Positions 22,922 through 36,000 of a stretch of 64,000 bases of DNA are shown here, one piece after another. The position numbers and the translations under genes are program-made. This DNA is from Plumapathes pennacea (lineage: Eukaryota > Cnidaria > Anthozoa > Antipatharia > Myriopathidae). The stretch is taken from positions 7,041,578-7,105,577 of the forward strand of contig OZ038470.1 of assembly GCA_964036295.1 (NCBI GenBank), written 5' to 3'. Each line of letters opens with the position of its first letter. Position 1 is the first letter of the stretch. The notes beneath the pieces were generated by a model that ran no database searches, was not told where the DNA came from, and saw nothing but the letters and a program-made list of their open reading frames with translations.

Positions 22922-23921
22922 ATCTTACGGGGTCCCGCTAGTAGACAATAATATACAATAGACTGTAATTGTTTAATTTGGAAAGCAGTGGCCGGATATT
23001 TTCTACTTTAATAGCCTTCAAAAAGCAAAAGCATTTTAACCCGGTTACATTTTATCCTTGAATACAGTGTGCCAACAAACGCGGCGACAAAACTTCACAG
23101 CATGTGTCAGACTGTCAGTGAAATTATGCAAATATGTCAGGAATCGGATGACACAATCTTGCACGAAGTCACTCTGAAATAGCTTTGAAAACTAGCGAAA
23201 AGATCACAGTATAATCCTACTTGGCCTTCATCACAGTTCCCGGGGCATCAAACGACAAACTATACGGCAATTGTTGAAATACCATAATGATAACACGACC
23301 GTCATTTAACAAAAGCGTTGTACGTTAATTGATGTAAATTTTCAAAACTCACCGGTTCCTGAAAGCCATAGCTTTAGCTCTTTTCCAGCAAAGGAAACAA
23401 AACCCAAAACACTATTGTTTACGTCTTCAATGATTTCAAAGTACACTGTATAGAGCAGTCCTCATACAGTACGAAAATTCCACTTTCCATTGTATTGTGT
23501 GTCGTCATCTTGTCAAACTTGGATTCTGAAAACTACATTCCTGTTATTGTAAAAGGTGAAATTTGCCACGATGATTGTTCGATTTCCATCACTGTATTTT
23601 GCTATTTCTTTCTGAAGAAGTGTCTGCGTTTTAACACAATACTGGCGTCTGGGATTGTGTTCAGGTGGACCAGTTGTGCCTTCAAGAATCCGTTTCACGG
23701 CTAGTAAGCTTGCCTCCCATACACCGGCAAAATATCCGGGCAAATTACAGCCGTCCGTCGAACTGCTTGGCCTTGTATCTGCATCTTATTGTACAAAATC
23801 ACTTCCGTTCGTACTCTTACAGCTACCGCATGTCACTAAGAAAATGGCGGTTTACAGTTAAGCTGCCGATGTAACCTCGCAGTGGTCGCTCGACGCGGAT
23901 GGCCCTGGGGACGAGTCGTAC

Positions 23922-23923
<2 letters not shown>

Positions 23924-23952
<29 letters not shown>
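23924..23952. repeat. CA microsatellite
   Basis: Uninterrupted (CA)n of about 29 bp. Confidence 0.9.
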
Positions 23953-23954
<2 letters not shown>

Positions 23955-24592
23955 ACATTAAATTTCGAGATGGCGACACGCTTGGAGTCTATGCGATTTT
24001 GCTACATTAGCGTCGTGATTATTTCCCTCACTTCGTTCGGGGACAAAAATACGCTCCTGTTGCTTTGATCTTTTCGGAAATTTTCAAACCACGTTTTGTT
24101 GGGAAACGCCGAACAAGGAGACTACTTTGCTGAATGTCCTACCGACCACATCGAGAAAATAAAAAGCATGCAAAAAGTAAAACTACTCGTATAAAATTAA
24201 GCAGACAAATCATCCCCACCCTCCTACCCTCATAATTTCATTCGCACCCGCCCTTTTCACGCCCACCAGTATTGTTCAATGAACCAATCAACACACAGAT
24301 CGCAATATCATCTAAATCTCCTGCAACTCAATGCGAAAGCTGTTTGGTCGCTATTCACAAACGAGTGAATTGAGAGTGGAGCATGTCAAATCAATTTTCA
24401 CGGTGTAGAAAGACGACAAGATGAAAGAACCACGTTCGTTTCGGTCGCCGGAAGTGCGGTTGACAACTGTGCATGTGAACATGCACGTGGGGTGACACAT
24501 AGCGACCAATCAAATGGCGAGTTTTCACATGGGGCCATAAAGTGTACATGTGCAAAACACGCATTGAAGGCCTGATGACAACAACAAAAGAA

Positions 24593-24598
24593 TATAAA
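24593..24598 (+). promoter_or_regulatory. TATA box of Spot14-like gene
   Basis: TATAAA lies 187 bp before the chosen ATG with no competing ATG that opens a long frame between them. A start near 24625 would fit the usual 25-30-bp spacing. An inducible, TATA-driven promoter would suit a Spot14-family gene. Confidence 0.5.
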
Positions 24599-24779
24599 TT
24601 TTAAAACTGAAGAGGATTTGGCAATATGTAGTTCGTTCCCTCTGAGGTGTTAAGTTATTTAGCTGCTCATCGTGCTGGGATCCGTTTCTTGTCGTTCTGG
24701 GATTAGTTTCGATTTTCTCAGCTACAGAAAATTTCAGCTGTCACGTCCAAACAACCAGCAAGGCTGCGCTTTGAAAATT

Positions 24780-25526
24780 ATGGAAACAACAAGGTACGAT
24801 CACTTCATGAATCGGTCCTTCGTCGCTGTTACGGAAACATTTATCCAAGCCGTCGAAACGATGGACTCGACTGTGATGTTTCCTAGCAGGCTGATGGATT
24901 TACCTGTCACTGACATTATGACGAGCTCTCCCAATGACGCTTGCATTCAAAACAACATGGATTTGAAAGCGTTTTACTTGATGGTCAAGGCGATGAAAAT
25001 ACAGCTAGCCATGGGAAAGAAACATGTCAACGAAGACGGCAATGTCCCATTTGACAGAGAACTTGCAGAAGTTCTGCAGCGTCTAAGTTACTTCACTTCA
25101 GTTGCCAAATACATTAAGAACTGCGCCCTCCTTCTTGTGCAAGGCGAAAACATTCCGAGTTTTCTTGAATTCGAAGCGAAGTCAAAGCGACCTGGAGAAG
25201 ACTGCATTCTGGCTGGAATTAAGAAGTTCATCCGCGAGGTGGAAGAGATGGAAAAAGCAGTTTTGCTTCCGTGTTTGCTGAAAGACCACACATTGACAGA
25301 GTTTGGCTTCCAGGAGGGTCATCAACTTCAAGCTGAAAACATCCACGAAGTGTTCAGTTTGCTTAAACTTCTCAAAACAGAACTGCTCTCAGGCTCCGAA
25401 GAAGTCGATTTGGCGGACCGAAAGCTTCATCAGAAGTTGTCCGATTTATCTCGAACCTTTCGACTTTATACTGTCATGACCAAGAATCTCACCACTAGAT
25501 ATCAACGAGAGATTCCGAGCTATTGA
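24780..25526 (+). CDS. Spot14/MID1IP1-like protein with duplicated unit
   Basis: Single-exon frame of 248 codons from the ATG at 24780; open frame continues upstream to 24672 but has no ATG. Both halves match the Spot14 (THRSP/MID1IP1) pattern. In the first, FIQAVETMDSTVMFPSRLMD (21-40) is followed by a helix 60-79 and a helix 99-117. In the second, FIREVEEMEKAVLLPCLLKD (150-169) is followed by a helix 186-205 and LSRTFRLYTVMTKNLTTRY (223-241), the typical end with RYQREI. Vertebrate members have one unit (about 150-180 residues), bind MID1 and promote acetyl-CoA carboxylase polymerisation and lipogenesis. Function here is by family only. No signal peptide or membrane segment. A poly(A) signal follows at 25814. 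Confidence 0.85.
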   Translation: METTRYDHFMNRSFVAVTETFIQAVETMDSTVMFPSRLMDLPVTDIMTSSPNDACIQNNMDLKAFYLMVKAMKIQLAMGKKHVNEDGNVPFDRELAEVLQRLSYFTSVAKYIKNCALLLVQGENIPSFLEFEAKSKRPGEDCILAGIKKFIREVEEMEKAVLLPCLLKDHTLTEFGFQEGHQLQAENIHEVFSLLKLLKTELLSGSEEVDLADRKLHQKLSDLSRTFRLYTVMTKNLTTRYQREIPSY

Positions 25527-25813
25527 CAAACAACGCAACTGAAATCTATTTATTTAGGTTATTTAGGTTGTCGCTTTTCGAATCTTGTAAGATTGTAAAT
25601 AATTTGTTCAGATAGCAAGACTTAATTTGGCGGAACAGACCCCAAGGACATTTTGTGTACTGCTTCGGTCGTTGTGTATAAAATATCGTATAAAATAGTC
25701 AACTTGTCAAAGACAAGATATAGAATTAGCGCATTGATACCTTTTTGAGGCATGCGAGTTTGCACGAAATTGATACGACTTTCTGTCTTGTTACCTTGTG
25801 TTTCGTAATTTCA

Positions 25814-25819
25814 AAATAA
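25814..25819 (+). terminator. Poly(A) signal of Spot14-like gene
   Basis: AATAAA about 290 bp after the stop at 25526, followed by sequence without other genes. Position fits a short 3' UTR. Confidence 0.6.
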
Positions 25820-27076
25820 AGACCGGGACGAGCTATCAAATGAATTTATGGTGATGATGCAAGAGAGCTGATGCAACGATTGCCGCTCCTAAATTTGTAT
25901 CTTTGAAGTTTGCACGAAACATATTCACTTTCGACATGGAAGATCGAAATGGTTTTGGGTGAGAAGTGTGGTAAAGGGATATTTTTTTTAGGAATTCCTG
26001 TAAACCGAACTGATAAAAGATCTTAAAGGGCGCGTCGCTATGCTGATTTCCGCCCGTAACTTATATTGGCCCCGGTATAAATCTCATTTTTACAGGCTTT
26101 ACGAGTTCAAAGGAATAAAGGCCCGTGCAGGCAACACTTCAGTGAATATATAGATTTGATCGACAGTGACAATCTTCGAGTACTTCCTTGTGGTTGATAT
26201 TGCTGATGCAGTGATATCGCACCAAGCAATCAAAAATAATATTCGTTGACCTCGGGTCACGGCCGCCGTCACGCACAAGCAGACGTACACGCAAGGGCGG
26301 GGGGGGGGGGGGGGGGGGCGAGGGGGCGAGGGGGGGGGGGGAAGGATGGTTGTTATTGGGCAACTCGGTATAATTATTTTCTAGAACGCCAGATTACTTC
26401 AGCAAATAGTTGCAAAGTAATACTTTCATTTTAATGGCGATCACACATTAAGTCTGTACAGAATATAAGAAATGCAGCACGTTTCTTGGAGGCATGTCCC
26501 CCCTGGTTCTCGTTTGCAAGATCCATCCAGTGCGCACGTGTACAACACATCCGCACTCAGAAAAGATTATCGAGCCATCATGAGTGGTTTTTAAAACGAC
26601 TCTGACGTTGCCGTGTTCGACTTGCCTGAAGTGCAGTTAGCGTCTTGATTTCACTTTTTTATCGGTGCTTTTCCTTTCCCGTTCTCTTTCCCTTTCCCTG
26701 CCTCTTTCTCTTTCCTTTTGTTTGTTCTTCCTGGGAGGAGTACGTTGGTTTCTTCGCCTACGAAAGAAACACACCAGACGTCAGATCCCGGGAAGGGGTT
26801 CTCCTCATAATTTGGGTGAGTGTACCTCCCGATTCTTGAGCCCCTTAAACCCTAATTCAGGTCCGAAGTACATGATTCTTCGACCCAATTTTAGATCTGT
26901 ATCCTCTTAAATTTCCCCTTTTCAGACCTGTGCACAAAAGTCTTCGCCCTGTGTCAAACCTGTATCCCAAAACATTTGAACCCAAATACCACTACATGTC
27001 CCTTCCCATCCCACCCCCTCTCCCCCGCGCCAGATTTTGTCTCAAAAAATAAACACCCTAAAACGTGCATGCGTGC
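25820..27076. other. Intergenic between convergent genes
   Basis: Gap between the 3' ends of the Spot14-like gene and CWC22. It holds a G-rich tract at 26295-26341 and otherwise no recognised exon. The 3' UTR of CWC22 (minus strand) should occupy the higher-coordinate part. Confidence 0.5.
26295..26341. repeat. G-rich tract, possible G-quadruplex
   Basis: About 47 bp that are almost all G with CGA interruptions. Four or more G runs are adjacent, so quadruplex formation is possible. Length is likely unstable and hard to sequence. Confidence 0.8.
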
Positions 27077-30000
27077 TTATTCCAAACGGGAGTTGAGACG
27101 ATACCTTGCGTCCCTTGAATCATCAGAATCAGATGACTCTTCGGACGAGGATTCTTCAGAACTGGAACTGTCTGTGTTGAGAAAATCAGCAAAAGACAAA
27201 TCAACACGCTTACACTCAGAGGAGGTGTGTGTGTGTGTGTGTGGCTGCACGTGTGTCCGGAGCCAATCAGCTTCAATGCAAACAACCCGAGTCGACGTCA
27301 ACAGTGTGCGGTATATGACATCGGCTGAACGTATAGTACATTTGGGTCATTCTAAGATGGGTTTTCTTTGGAATAGGAAAAAGTCTCTTACTGACTGACT
27401 ATACGCGGTGAACAAATAAGACTGACTGTACAGAGGCGTGTGTGCTGGAGCGTGCTTTCCGGATTCACTTCCGTTTCAGCCAACAAAAAACTACATGACA
27501 CGTCCCTACATTATGTAGTTTCCCATGGCATATGCTGAATAATCTTCTAACAATTTCGGTTGTTTTGTGTGTGTGTGTGTGTGTGTGTGTTCTGCGATAC
27601 CGCGGAAACTATCGTTACTACCACATCATTTACACAGCTCAGAGCATAAATATTTTAATGAGTTGCGCATCGGAAGCACTCCATTTGTGATCGTGATTTC
27701 CTGGTATACAGTCAACTCCCTGAGACTTAACGGACACTCCTCTATTAAAGACGGACACCTGGTCCCTGCCGTTTCAACAGTCATTTACTCCAACTGGAGA
27801 ACTCTCAGGAAAGACACACCCTCACTAAACGGAGAGTTGGAGCTGGTCGCAAGAGTGCCCATCAAAGGAAGTTGATTGAATATTTATCGTGAGTGTACGT
27901 GCGTGTGTTTCGTCCGACTGTTCAAGGGTCTCGCGTGTTGCTCTTGTTGCCCATCTAAATACTTTCGCGAAAGAAACATCATTTTTGACGGCGAACAGAA
28001 CATCGTGCTGGTTTTCGTCTTCAAAGACGAGCTTGATCGTTTTTGTCTGGTTCAATTTCAACTTGTGATAAAATTCAAAATGACGACCAAGCCCAGAAGA
28101 CCCCGCAGTGCGGGGTGCAACGGACCTTCCGTCATCCTTTACCTGAAGGTGAGGTCGCCCTGGACGTGGAGTCGCGATTAGTACCTCGCGGGGCATGGGG
28201 ATAATCCTGGTATGGTGGCACGTGGAGCGTGCGTGCTGTTCGTGTGTGTGCGAGTTGTGAGTGCCGTAGTGTGCGTGTGGAATCGCGCGTTTCTCTGCTG
28301 CTGGTCAACAGGTCTAATCTCCCCCGCTTACCTTCACTACTGCTGTCACTTGAGTCACTTGAATCGCTTGAGTCACTGTCGCTTTCCTCCGCTCGCTTCT
28401 GTGCCATTATCATTTTCGGTGCATTCTTCAAATGTTCACGGAGCTCATCACTAAAATACCACAAAAAACAAACATCAGGTGAAACAAAAAGCAAATGCAA
28501 CCTCTGAACGTCAGCCAACTTGTCACTCTGACGTCACTACTTACGTCACTCCGCCCAGGCCAATGGTCGTGAAAAAGTTAATGGAGAAACGCGTGTTTCT
28601 GGGGTTATCCCGAGGGAAGACGCCCTCAAAATACTCCACCAAGAACCTGTAAAAACATCAAATAAGATAAATTCACAAGACTGTGGAATACGTTGGCATT
28701 GAGCTTCATACTATATGGGCAATTAATCAGAAACGTACGGATCTTTGAGTCGCTCGTTCAGTCTCTGCAGTCCCATGTACTCGGCAAGCTCTTGGAAGAG
28801 AATCTTGATAAAGACACGACTGCAACATAACAGAGGCATGAGCTCATTATGGACTTGATCAGGAACGAGGAAAACAACCACGAAAAGCTGAAGTGAAAGC
28901 ACGGAGGGCTAGACGTGAGGTGTTGTGGGCGCTACATTTTACTACAAAATCTGCACTTAAATCCACGGTTTTGTGCAATAACCGCTGACTCAAAAGCAAG
29001 GTGACCGCACGGCCGAAACGCGTATTTCCGCGGTGTTCTATGATATACATACATCATACAAACATTCTTTATTATCTTTCCCCGTCGGGGCTTTTCAAAG
29101 ATAATTACATAAATTAATAGCTAAGCTGATACTGTAAATAACTTATTAATATAAAGAATATTCATAAATAGTAACTACTAGTAATTATATACAAGGAAAT
29201 TTGTTAAAAAAAAATTTCGCGCTATTTCTTCGCATGCTCCAGTGGAAACGCGTGCAACGCAGGCTAACTTACCTCTCTGACCAGAATATTAAAAACAGGG
29301 TATTAAATTACAGTATTTCTTTGTCGTAGACAGGGTAGGAAAATTTACATTTTTGTATCTTGAATAGGATCAGGGTTTTATAGAAGCCGCGGAACCCCCC
29401 TACCCAAATTCCTATTGAGTACACCCCCCCCCCCCCCCCCCCCCCGGGCCTTTTGCATTCGTGGTTTTCAAGTGGCGTTATCATAGCAGACATATTGCAT
29501 GAACTTTACCAAAAGATCACTCACCAGATGGCCGCGACTATATACTTAAGTTTGAATCTCCAGGGATTGGTTGAAAAGTAAACCATACCAATACCGTGAA
29601 ATGCTATGGATATTGCTTAAGTACGATACCTCCGAAGAAACACTAACCAGTCAAACCTGAGCACATTAATCCGAAGGAGAGATTGGGGAGATTGTTGGGC
29701 TACAATACCAGAGAAAAGCCACTTTACCTGGATGAAGTTGTGTCATCTTCATTGAGTTTGATACATGAAATCACCTGGTAAACAAATACAAGACACGTCA
29801 GAAATCAATCAATATAGAACTAAAACCGGATGCTGATAAAAGGACCTAAATGGGCTTTAATGTTAAGTGTTATGAATCTAAAAATACAGTTAAGTGTTAT
29901 GAAGCCAAATAAAAAATGTTAAAGTGTTATGTAAAAAAATACAGTTAAGTGTTACAAGACTACATAGTATTAAAACAAGACAATAGGGCCAAGATGGGGT

Positions 30001-33000
30001 TTACTGTTAAGTGTTTTTGGCTTGGATTTTTTACTGTTAAGTGTTATGCAGACCCCCCCCCCCCCCCCCCCCCCCCAATCTAGGCCCTCTGATAAGACAA
30101 ACTCACCGTCCATGGGATAGCGTCCGAGTAGAACAGATGAGCAAACATTTTCGCTACATTGCGCAGTTTGTTCGTCTCCAGGCGATGTATTGTCTCATAC
30201 TAAAGGAGGCAAAATGGACAGTTTCTAATTAAGTAAATTCATGAATCTGGAACTCATTTGCATCCTTGTTCCCAGGCTCTTGTCATGTGGGAATGAGGAG
30301 GACTGGTTTGAAGCAGCTGGGAAAACTTGAGGTAAACCAATATTGTTGATCTGGGCACATTTTTCTCTCCAAAAAATGAAATACAATGCAATGTCAAAAC
30401 ACTTCACCTGCTCCTGGAATATCTTCATAAACTCATCAATGTACTCCTTTTTTAGTTGACAGAACCTCTGCACAACAAAGACATTAAAAAATAATTAAAA
30501 CTAAATTAGTATCCAGGCTGACAGCTGAGAAAAGCCATGAGGTACACAAACAAAGTGGTCTCCATGACAACAGATGAAAGTCCAGATGCTCAGTGACTAG
30601 AGTTTATTTTTTTTAATTTTTTTAATTAATTAATTAATTTATATATAATTATACTGTATATATTTTTTTCAGTGACTACTGAAGGTGTGTAGTTTCTAAT
30701 CTTTTCTCTTCTTCTTACCTGAGCAAGAAGTCCAAAAAACTTCTCATATGATCGTTGCTGAGAGCAGCAGTCAACAATCATCTTGCACAACTCAGGCTGG
30801 AGAGAAAATAACAACAAAGAAGTGAGCTGAACCTGTCAAACAAGTAAGTTAAACCTGTCAAACAGGTAACTTAAACTTGTCAGACAAGTAAGTCAAACTC
30901 AAATCAAACAAACTGTCAAACAAGATGAGAGGGTTAGTTTACTTCTAAGCTCACCAACACTACTGGAGTCCAAGAAAAAGTGGGACTTTGCTTTCCATTC
31001 TCATTACTTACCAGATGTTCGGGTTTGAACTGCATTTTTAACAGCTTGTGCGCACACTCTTCATAGTCCAAACTGAGGAAAAAATGAAGACAAAAAATAT
31101 TGACAAGGCTGACCGCTGTCAACATAAAACAATGCACAAGCAGTGGTTGACTGTAGTAGCCCTAATACTATATTGTAGCTACCACCTTCATGAAGTGACC
31201 TTACCTGGACTGTATGGTGAGGTATACTGTCCTGCGAAGGGCCACCAGGTTTGTTTCTGTCTGGTCTAATATGGTCATTTTACTTTCTGGACAAAGAAAC
31301 AACAGGAACAAGAATTCCTTTAAGATACTGTATTAACTATTACAACACACCCTGCTACCTGACCTTGATCATGCCCAAAAAAGGAAAACCACAACTGCAT
31401 TATTCAGAAATCCATTGTTGACAACAGAGGGAAGTAGGTAAGCAGGGAGGTACAAACAATAACCATGCAATCACACGTTATGGGAACGCGAGCTTAAAAA
31501 TTAGCTGAGTATAAACAGACATTACAACGTGCTTCGGCAAAGGGGCAAGCCTCACCACCATCTTCTTCATTGCCACCCTCCTCATCATCATCATCATCTT
31601 CATCGTCACTGTCACCATCCTCATCATCAGAAGATTCATCGGACCCGCCTTCACCAAGAATGTCTTGAAGGAAGAAATAACGTGCGTCAGAAATGTCAGC
31701 TTTAATGGGTAACTCAAATGGGTAACTCAATTCGGTTATGAGGATGCCAGGACTGTGATCAAGAGAGAGTTAAACATCTTATGGTCAGTCTTGCCTAGTA
31801 CCTTAATAGGAGACATTCTGCAATTCAAGTTAGTCAAGTCTAGTCAGAACAACCCAGTACAAAGCCTTGACAATAACAGTAAACTACTCACCCCTTTTGA
31901 TCTCTTTGTATTTCTCCTCATTTTCCAGGAAATTTGGATCAAACTTAAAGATATCTGCAGAAAAAATATCAAGATCAGACTTGAATATTACCATTTCTCA
32001 GAAAAAGAATGAAAAAAGAGAACATTCAGGCACAGTTCACATACTCAGGATGTCTTCTGTGACGCCAGCTTCCTCCAGTCTCAACAGATGCGTAATCTGG
32101 TCTTCTTCCTCCACAAGATCAAGTCCTTCCGAAACTGCTGGGTGATCCTGTGATCACAAGCAAACAAACACCATATTAAAGCATTTATATGAACAGCTAT
32201 ACATCTAAAGAGATATGCCAAACAATTTTTGCCCAACTCTTAACCACACAATACTTTGCACAATGAAATCTTTGATCTCCCATTTTTAGGGCCCCAAAAA
32301 GTCAAAAGATTCATCAGCAATAAATTCAATTCCATCCAACTCATTGGTGTTTTTTTTGTTTGGAACCAAATTCACCCTTAAAATTTTTACACAATTTCTG
32401 AGATCTGTATAACAAAAAACATCAATTTTTTATATCATTTCCTTATTTTATCTGCACAATTTTGTCATTATATTGTACTTCTTATCTAGATGTTACTATC
32501 AATCCTTCAGTTGTCCATTCCTTTGTTAAGTATGTGTGCAGGTATTTCTTGCAGGTTATCTTCCACTGTCTTACTCTGTATATACATTTTATCAGATTAC
32601 CTTGAATCCATCCTTTCTTATGGCAAACATCACTTCTATCATGTATTGCACCCTGTTGTCAATATCACCTGAATGGAGAATGCTGCGTAGGCGCTCAAAC
32701 ACAGCTAGGGGTGAGAGAGAGACCAGGTCAGTTGAATCTAAACACATTGTTTTGGGCAGAAAACAAGGAGAGACAAGAAAAAAAAGTATACAGTAGAAAA
32801 TGTCACAACCCACCATTAATTCCTCTTGGGGACACCTCAGTCAACTTCATGCCACACTCTTTCAGGAAGCCAATCTAGATCACAAATGAATCACAGTGGG
32901 GAAAAACAGAAGATTACAAAATTTGTATGTAATATTTAATATTAATTAACACATATTATTTCACAAGTTTGATCTTCTTGTCACATTAAGGAAGATTTTG

Positions 33001-36000
33001 TGGTTCGTTCATGCTGACTGGAAGCTTTACCCTTACCTTCTTACCCTACTGTACTCTTTACACTGTAGCTTTTAATGTGAACTGCAGCTTATTTTGTGGG
33101 TACGGTTTGTATATGAGTGTTAACAGAGTAGGTCAGCCCTATAAGAGGAGTATTGTGTTACATACTGCAACTTCCACACTGTCATCTGTAGGTTTGTGGA
33201 GAAGCAATGTCAAGGTTTCCAATGCTAGAATTTCATGAGCCTGGAAAAGTGAAAACATGCAGTGCAATAGTTTTAGTAAAAAATATCCTCGTACAATAGT
33301 AAGACTACACTACAGGTGAGGCCATATTTGAATATCAGAACAGAGCTGAGGCAACCAGGACCAAAAGTGAGTGAACTATAGTAGGACATGGGTTGAACTT
33401 ACAACTTGCTGGTTCACCAGGTGTGCAATGAATCTGGATGCCGACAAGCACACAGCCTGAAAAATCAAGTGAACAAACAAGTAAACTCACAAAAAGGTAA
33501 TAATATAAACAACACTGACTATCTTTGAACCAAACACCCTAATCTGGAGTCACAAATAAACAGAATAACAGGTACTGGTCAGGACTAGTTGGTGGACAAC
33601 TGACCTTGGCATTCCTTCTGTATGATCGACGAAACAACAGCACAAGCCGCCGCAATATCAATTCTCCATTCTTGGGGAACTATTACGAGGAAATACAAAT
33701 GTTGATCTATGTAAACGCAATATATTCATATCATCTGTAGTTTCGGAAAGAAAAAAAAAAGTATTATTAAACACAAAACTTCAAATTCTACCAGGAGAGC
33801 ATAAAAAATTAAGATACCATAACTGCAATATTTTTACCCCAACCACACTTAATATCTTGTGTCATTTACCTTTGTGTTGATAATAGCCACAAGTGCAGCA
33901 TACACATGTGTAAATGTTGGTGATGCAGCTTGTGCTCTGATGATGGACTGTGCCAAGACACCCCTGGAAAAAACATAAGATGCATCAGTGAGGTTCTACA
34001 GTGTTATAGTACAATACCTTGAACTTTTTGTTTCTCCCAGAAAAGTGCCAGAGATCTTTCTTTCAATATAACATGCCCTTACCTTCCTCTGACGATGTTC
34101 TCCTGGAACAGCTCTCTTACAATCATGGCAATGTTTGATATGTTTACCTAAAAAAACATAAGATTAATAACTTTACTTTAAGTCCTGTTTCAAATGCTCG
34201 ACCAGTGGAACACCAGTAGAAAGAAGACAGGTTCAGAGGGGAAGAACCTAACAAAAACAAATATTTTATGTCAATCTCTAAATACTGCAAGTTGCTCAGC
34301 TACAGTACACCTTTTATTGCTGTATAATACTGTTGGTTATATATCCTACCAACCCCTGTGATGGTGTATACCTTGTTTATGAGACCATTGATGCTTTTCT
34401 TCAGAGCTTCCCAACTTAGCCTCTGGTAAGCTTCACTGTGAAGTGAGGAAAACATTTTATCAACACAAGATCTTTAGAAATGGAATTAAACAAACTTCAA
34501 TCAGTACATTATGGGAATCAGATGTATAAAAATGAATGAATACCTGCTCTTGTCTGCAATATTTTCTTGCATCATTCTTAGTCTTGCAGGAGGAATATAA
34601 GCACCACCTGTTCAAAAGAAAATAAACTGCTGTGTAAAATGTACAAACATACTGTTAGATAGTTAGTAGCTCAATATTTATATTAGTGCAACTCAAGTCC
34701 TAAAGAGTAATCAGAGACAAACATCTCCAGATTATTATGGATTAGTCAACTGCATGTAGCATATACCAATTGAAATAATATCTTGCTCAGGATACCAATA
34801 CTTTAATTGGTCACTTCTGAAATGCTTGTTACCTCTGCTTCAAACCAAGGCCTAGTGCAAAACCTTACTTATAAAAATGAGTTTGATTTACATGAAAATG
34901 AAAACTAATTTTCATAAAAAGGATTCAAACTAGCCCTCGATTTGAAACAGAGCCAACAGCCATGCATCTCAGAAATGGCCCATTCTCCTACAGTAATCAC
35001 CCATAAACATTTGTTCAGGGCATGTTGTTCACACTAACTTTACATGTACATGCAGCTGCTTGTCTGCTGTTCAGATTGGGAGCACAGTAATCATGACACT
35101 GACCTGTTCTAGACAGCAATGGGTTGTTAGGGTCAGCTTTCTTCTTGGCCACTTCACTGTTTGTTGGTACCTGCTCCTCTTCTTTTGACTCATCTTTTCT
35201 CTCTCCTCTAGTGTCCCTGTGACTCTTATTTCCACCATCATCATCACTTGCACTACGTCCTCTTTTCTTGTCAGACGATCTGTGTCTGCGATCTTCATCA
35301 TCTGAGGCACGCTCATGATGCCGTCTCCTCTCATGCTGTTCTTTATGCTGTCGTCTATGTGCGTCCATTCCATCTGCATCTCTCTGTCTCTGTTTGTGCC
35401 GTCTTTCGTCTTCTCTTCTTCTGTGTGACCTCCTTTCTCTGTCATAGTCGTCATCCCTTTCTCTTTCTCCCCTGTTTTCTTTATCTTCACGTCTTACACT
35501 GAATACAGGAACACAACTTCAATATTACTGACCATCACTAAAGAGAAAACCACCACATAACAAAAACAGTAACATGAAAACTACTATGCCAACAAAAGGA
35601 AAGTGGTTATATGAGTGAAGGGAAGCACCGAACTCTTACCGTCTTTCATGTGGTGACCTTGAACGAGATCGAGATCGTGACCTTGAACGCTCTTTTCTCG
35701 ACCAATGTGTGACTGGCGACCCAGGTTGTGGTTGCTATGCAGAAGAAATCAAGATGTACAGAGCACTGTAAGAACATTAAGTTATGTCTATTGTAGTGTC
35801 CACAAACCGTTCAAGCTACTGTACAACAGTATAGGGACATGATTGCATTCTGTGAGCTACCAGTGCTCAACACTTAACGTCTGCAAACACATATGCTATG
35901 ATTATTAGTACTTTTTTTATGTTTTTCAAAAATTAGATTTAGTACTTAAAGTTAGAGTTTTGGGTTTTAGTGGGCTAGTAAAATTAGATTTTTAGTATCA

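Larger units (their letters stand above)
20983..24592. other. Intergenic with repeats, no gene seen
   Basis: About 3.6 kb without a recognisable coding exon. The 5' exon and promoter of the roadblock gene should lie in the first few hundred bases. It holds GCG-rich direct words at 21950-22070 (cgcgcgaggag), a two-copy tandem repeat at 22835-22921 and a CA run at 23924-23952. A CTCGTCCCAG word at 21922 and CTGGGGACGAG at 23904 could be the ends of one roughly 2-kb element, but I could not confirm this. Confidence 0.45.

Noticed and set aside
21916-23920. A 2-kb transposon bounded by CTCGTCCCAG and CTGGGGACGAG
   Set aside because: The shared end is only about 10-11 bp, with no target duplication that I could confirm.
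26976-27398. Plus-strand 140-codon Ser/Glu-rich frame
   Set aside because: It is the antisense of the last CWC22 exon, whose minus-strand reading joins the upstream exon in phase and ends in a stop at 27077.
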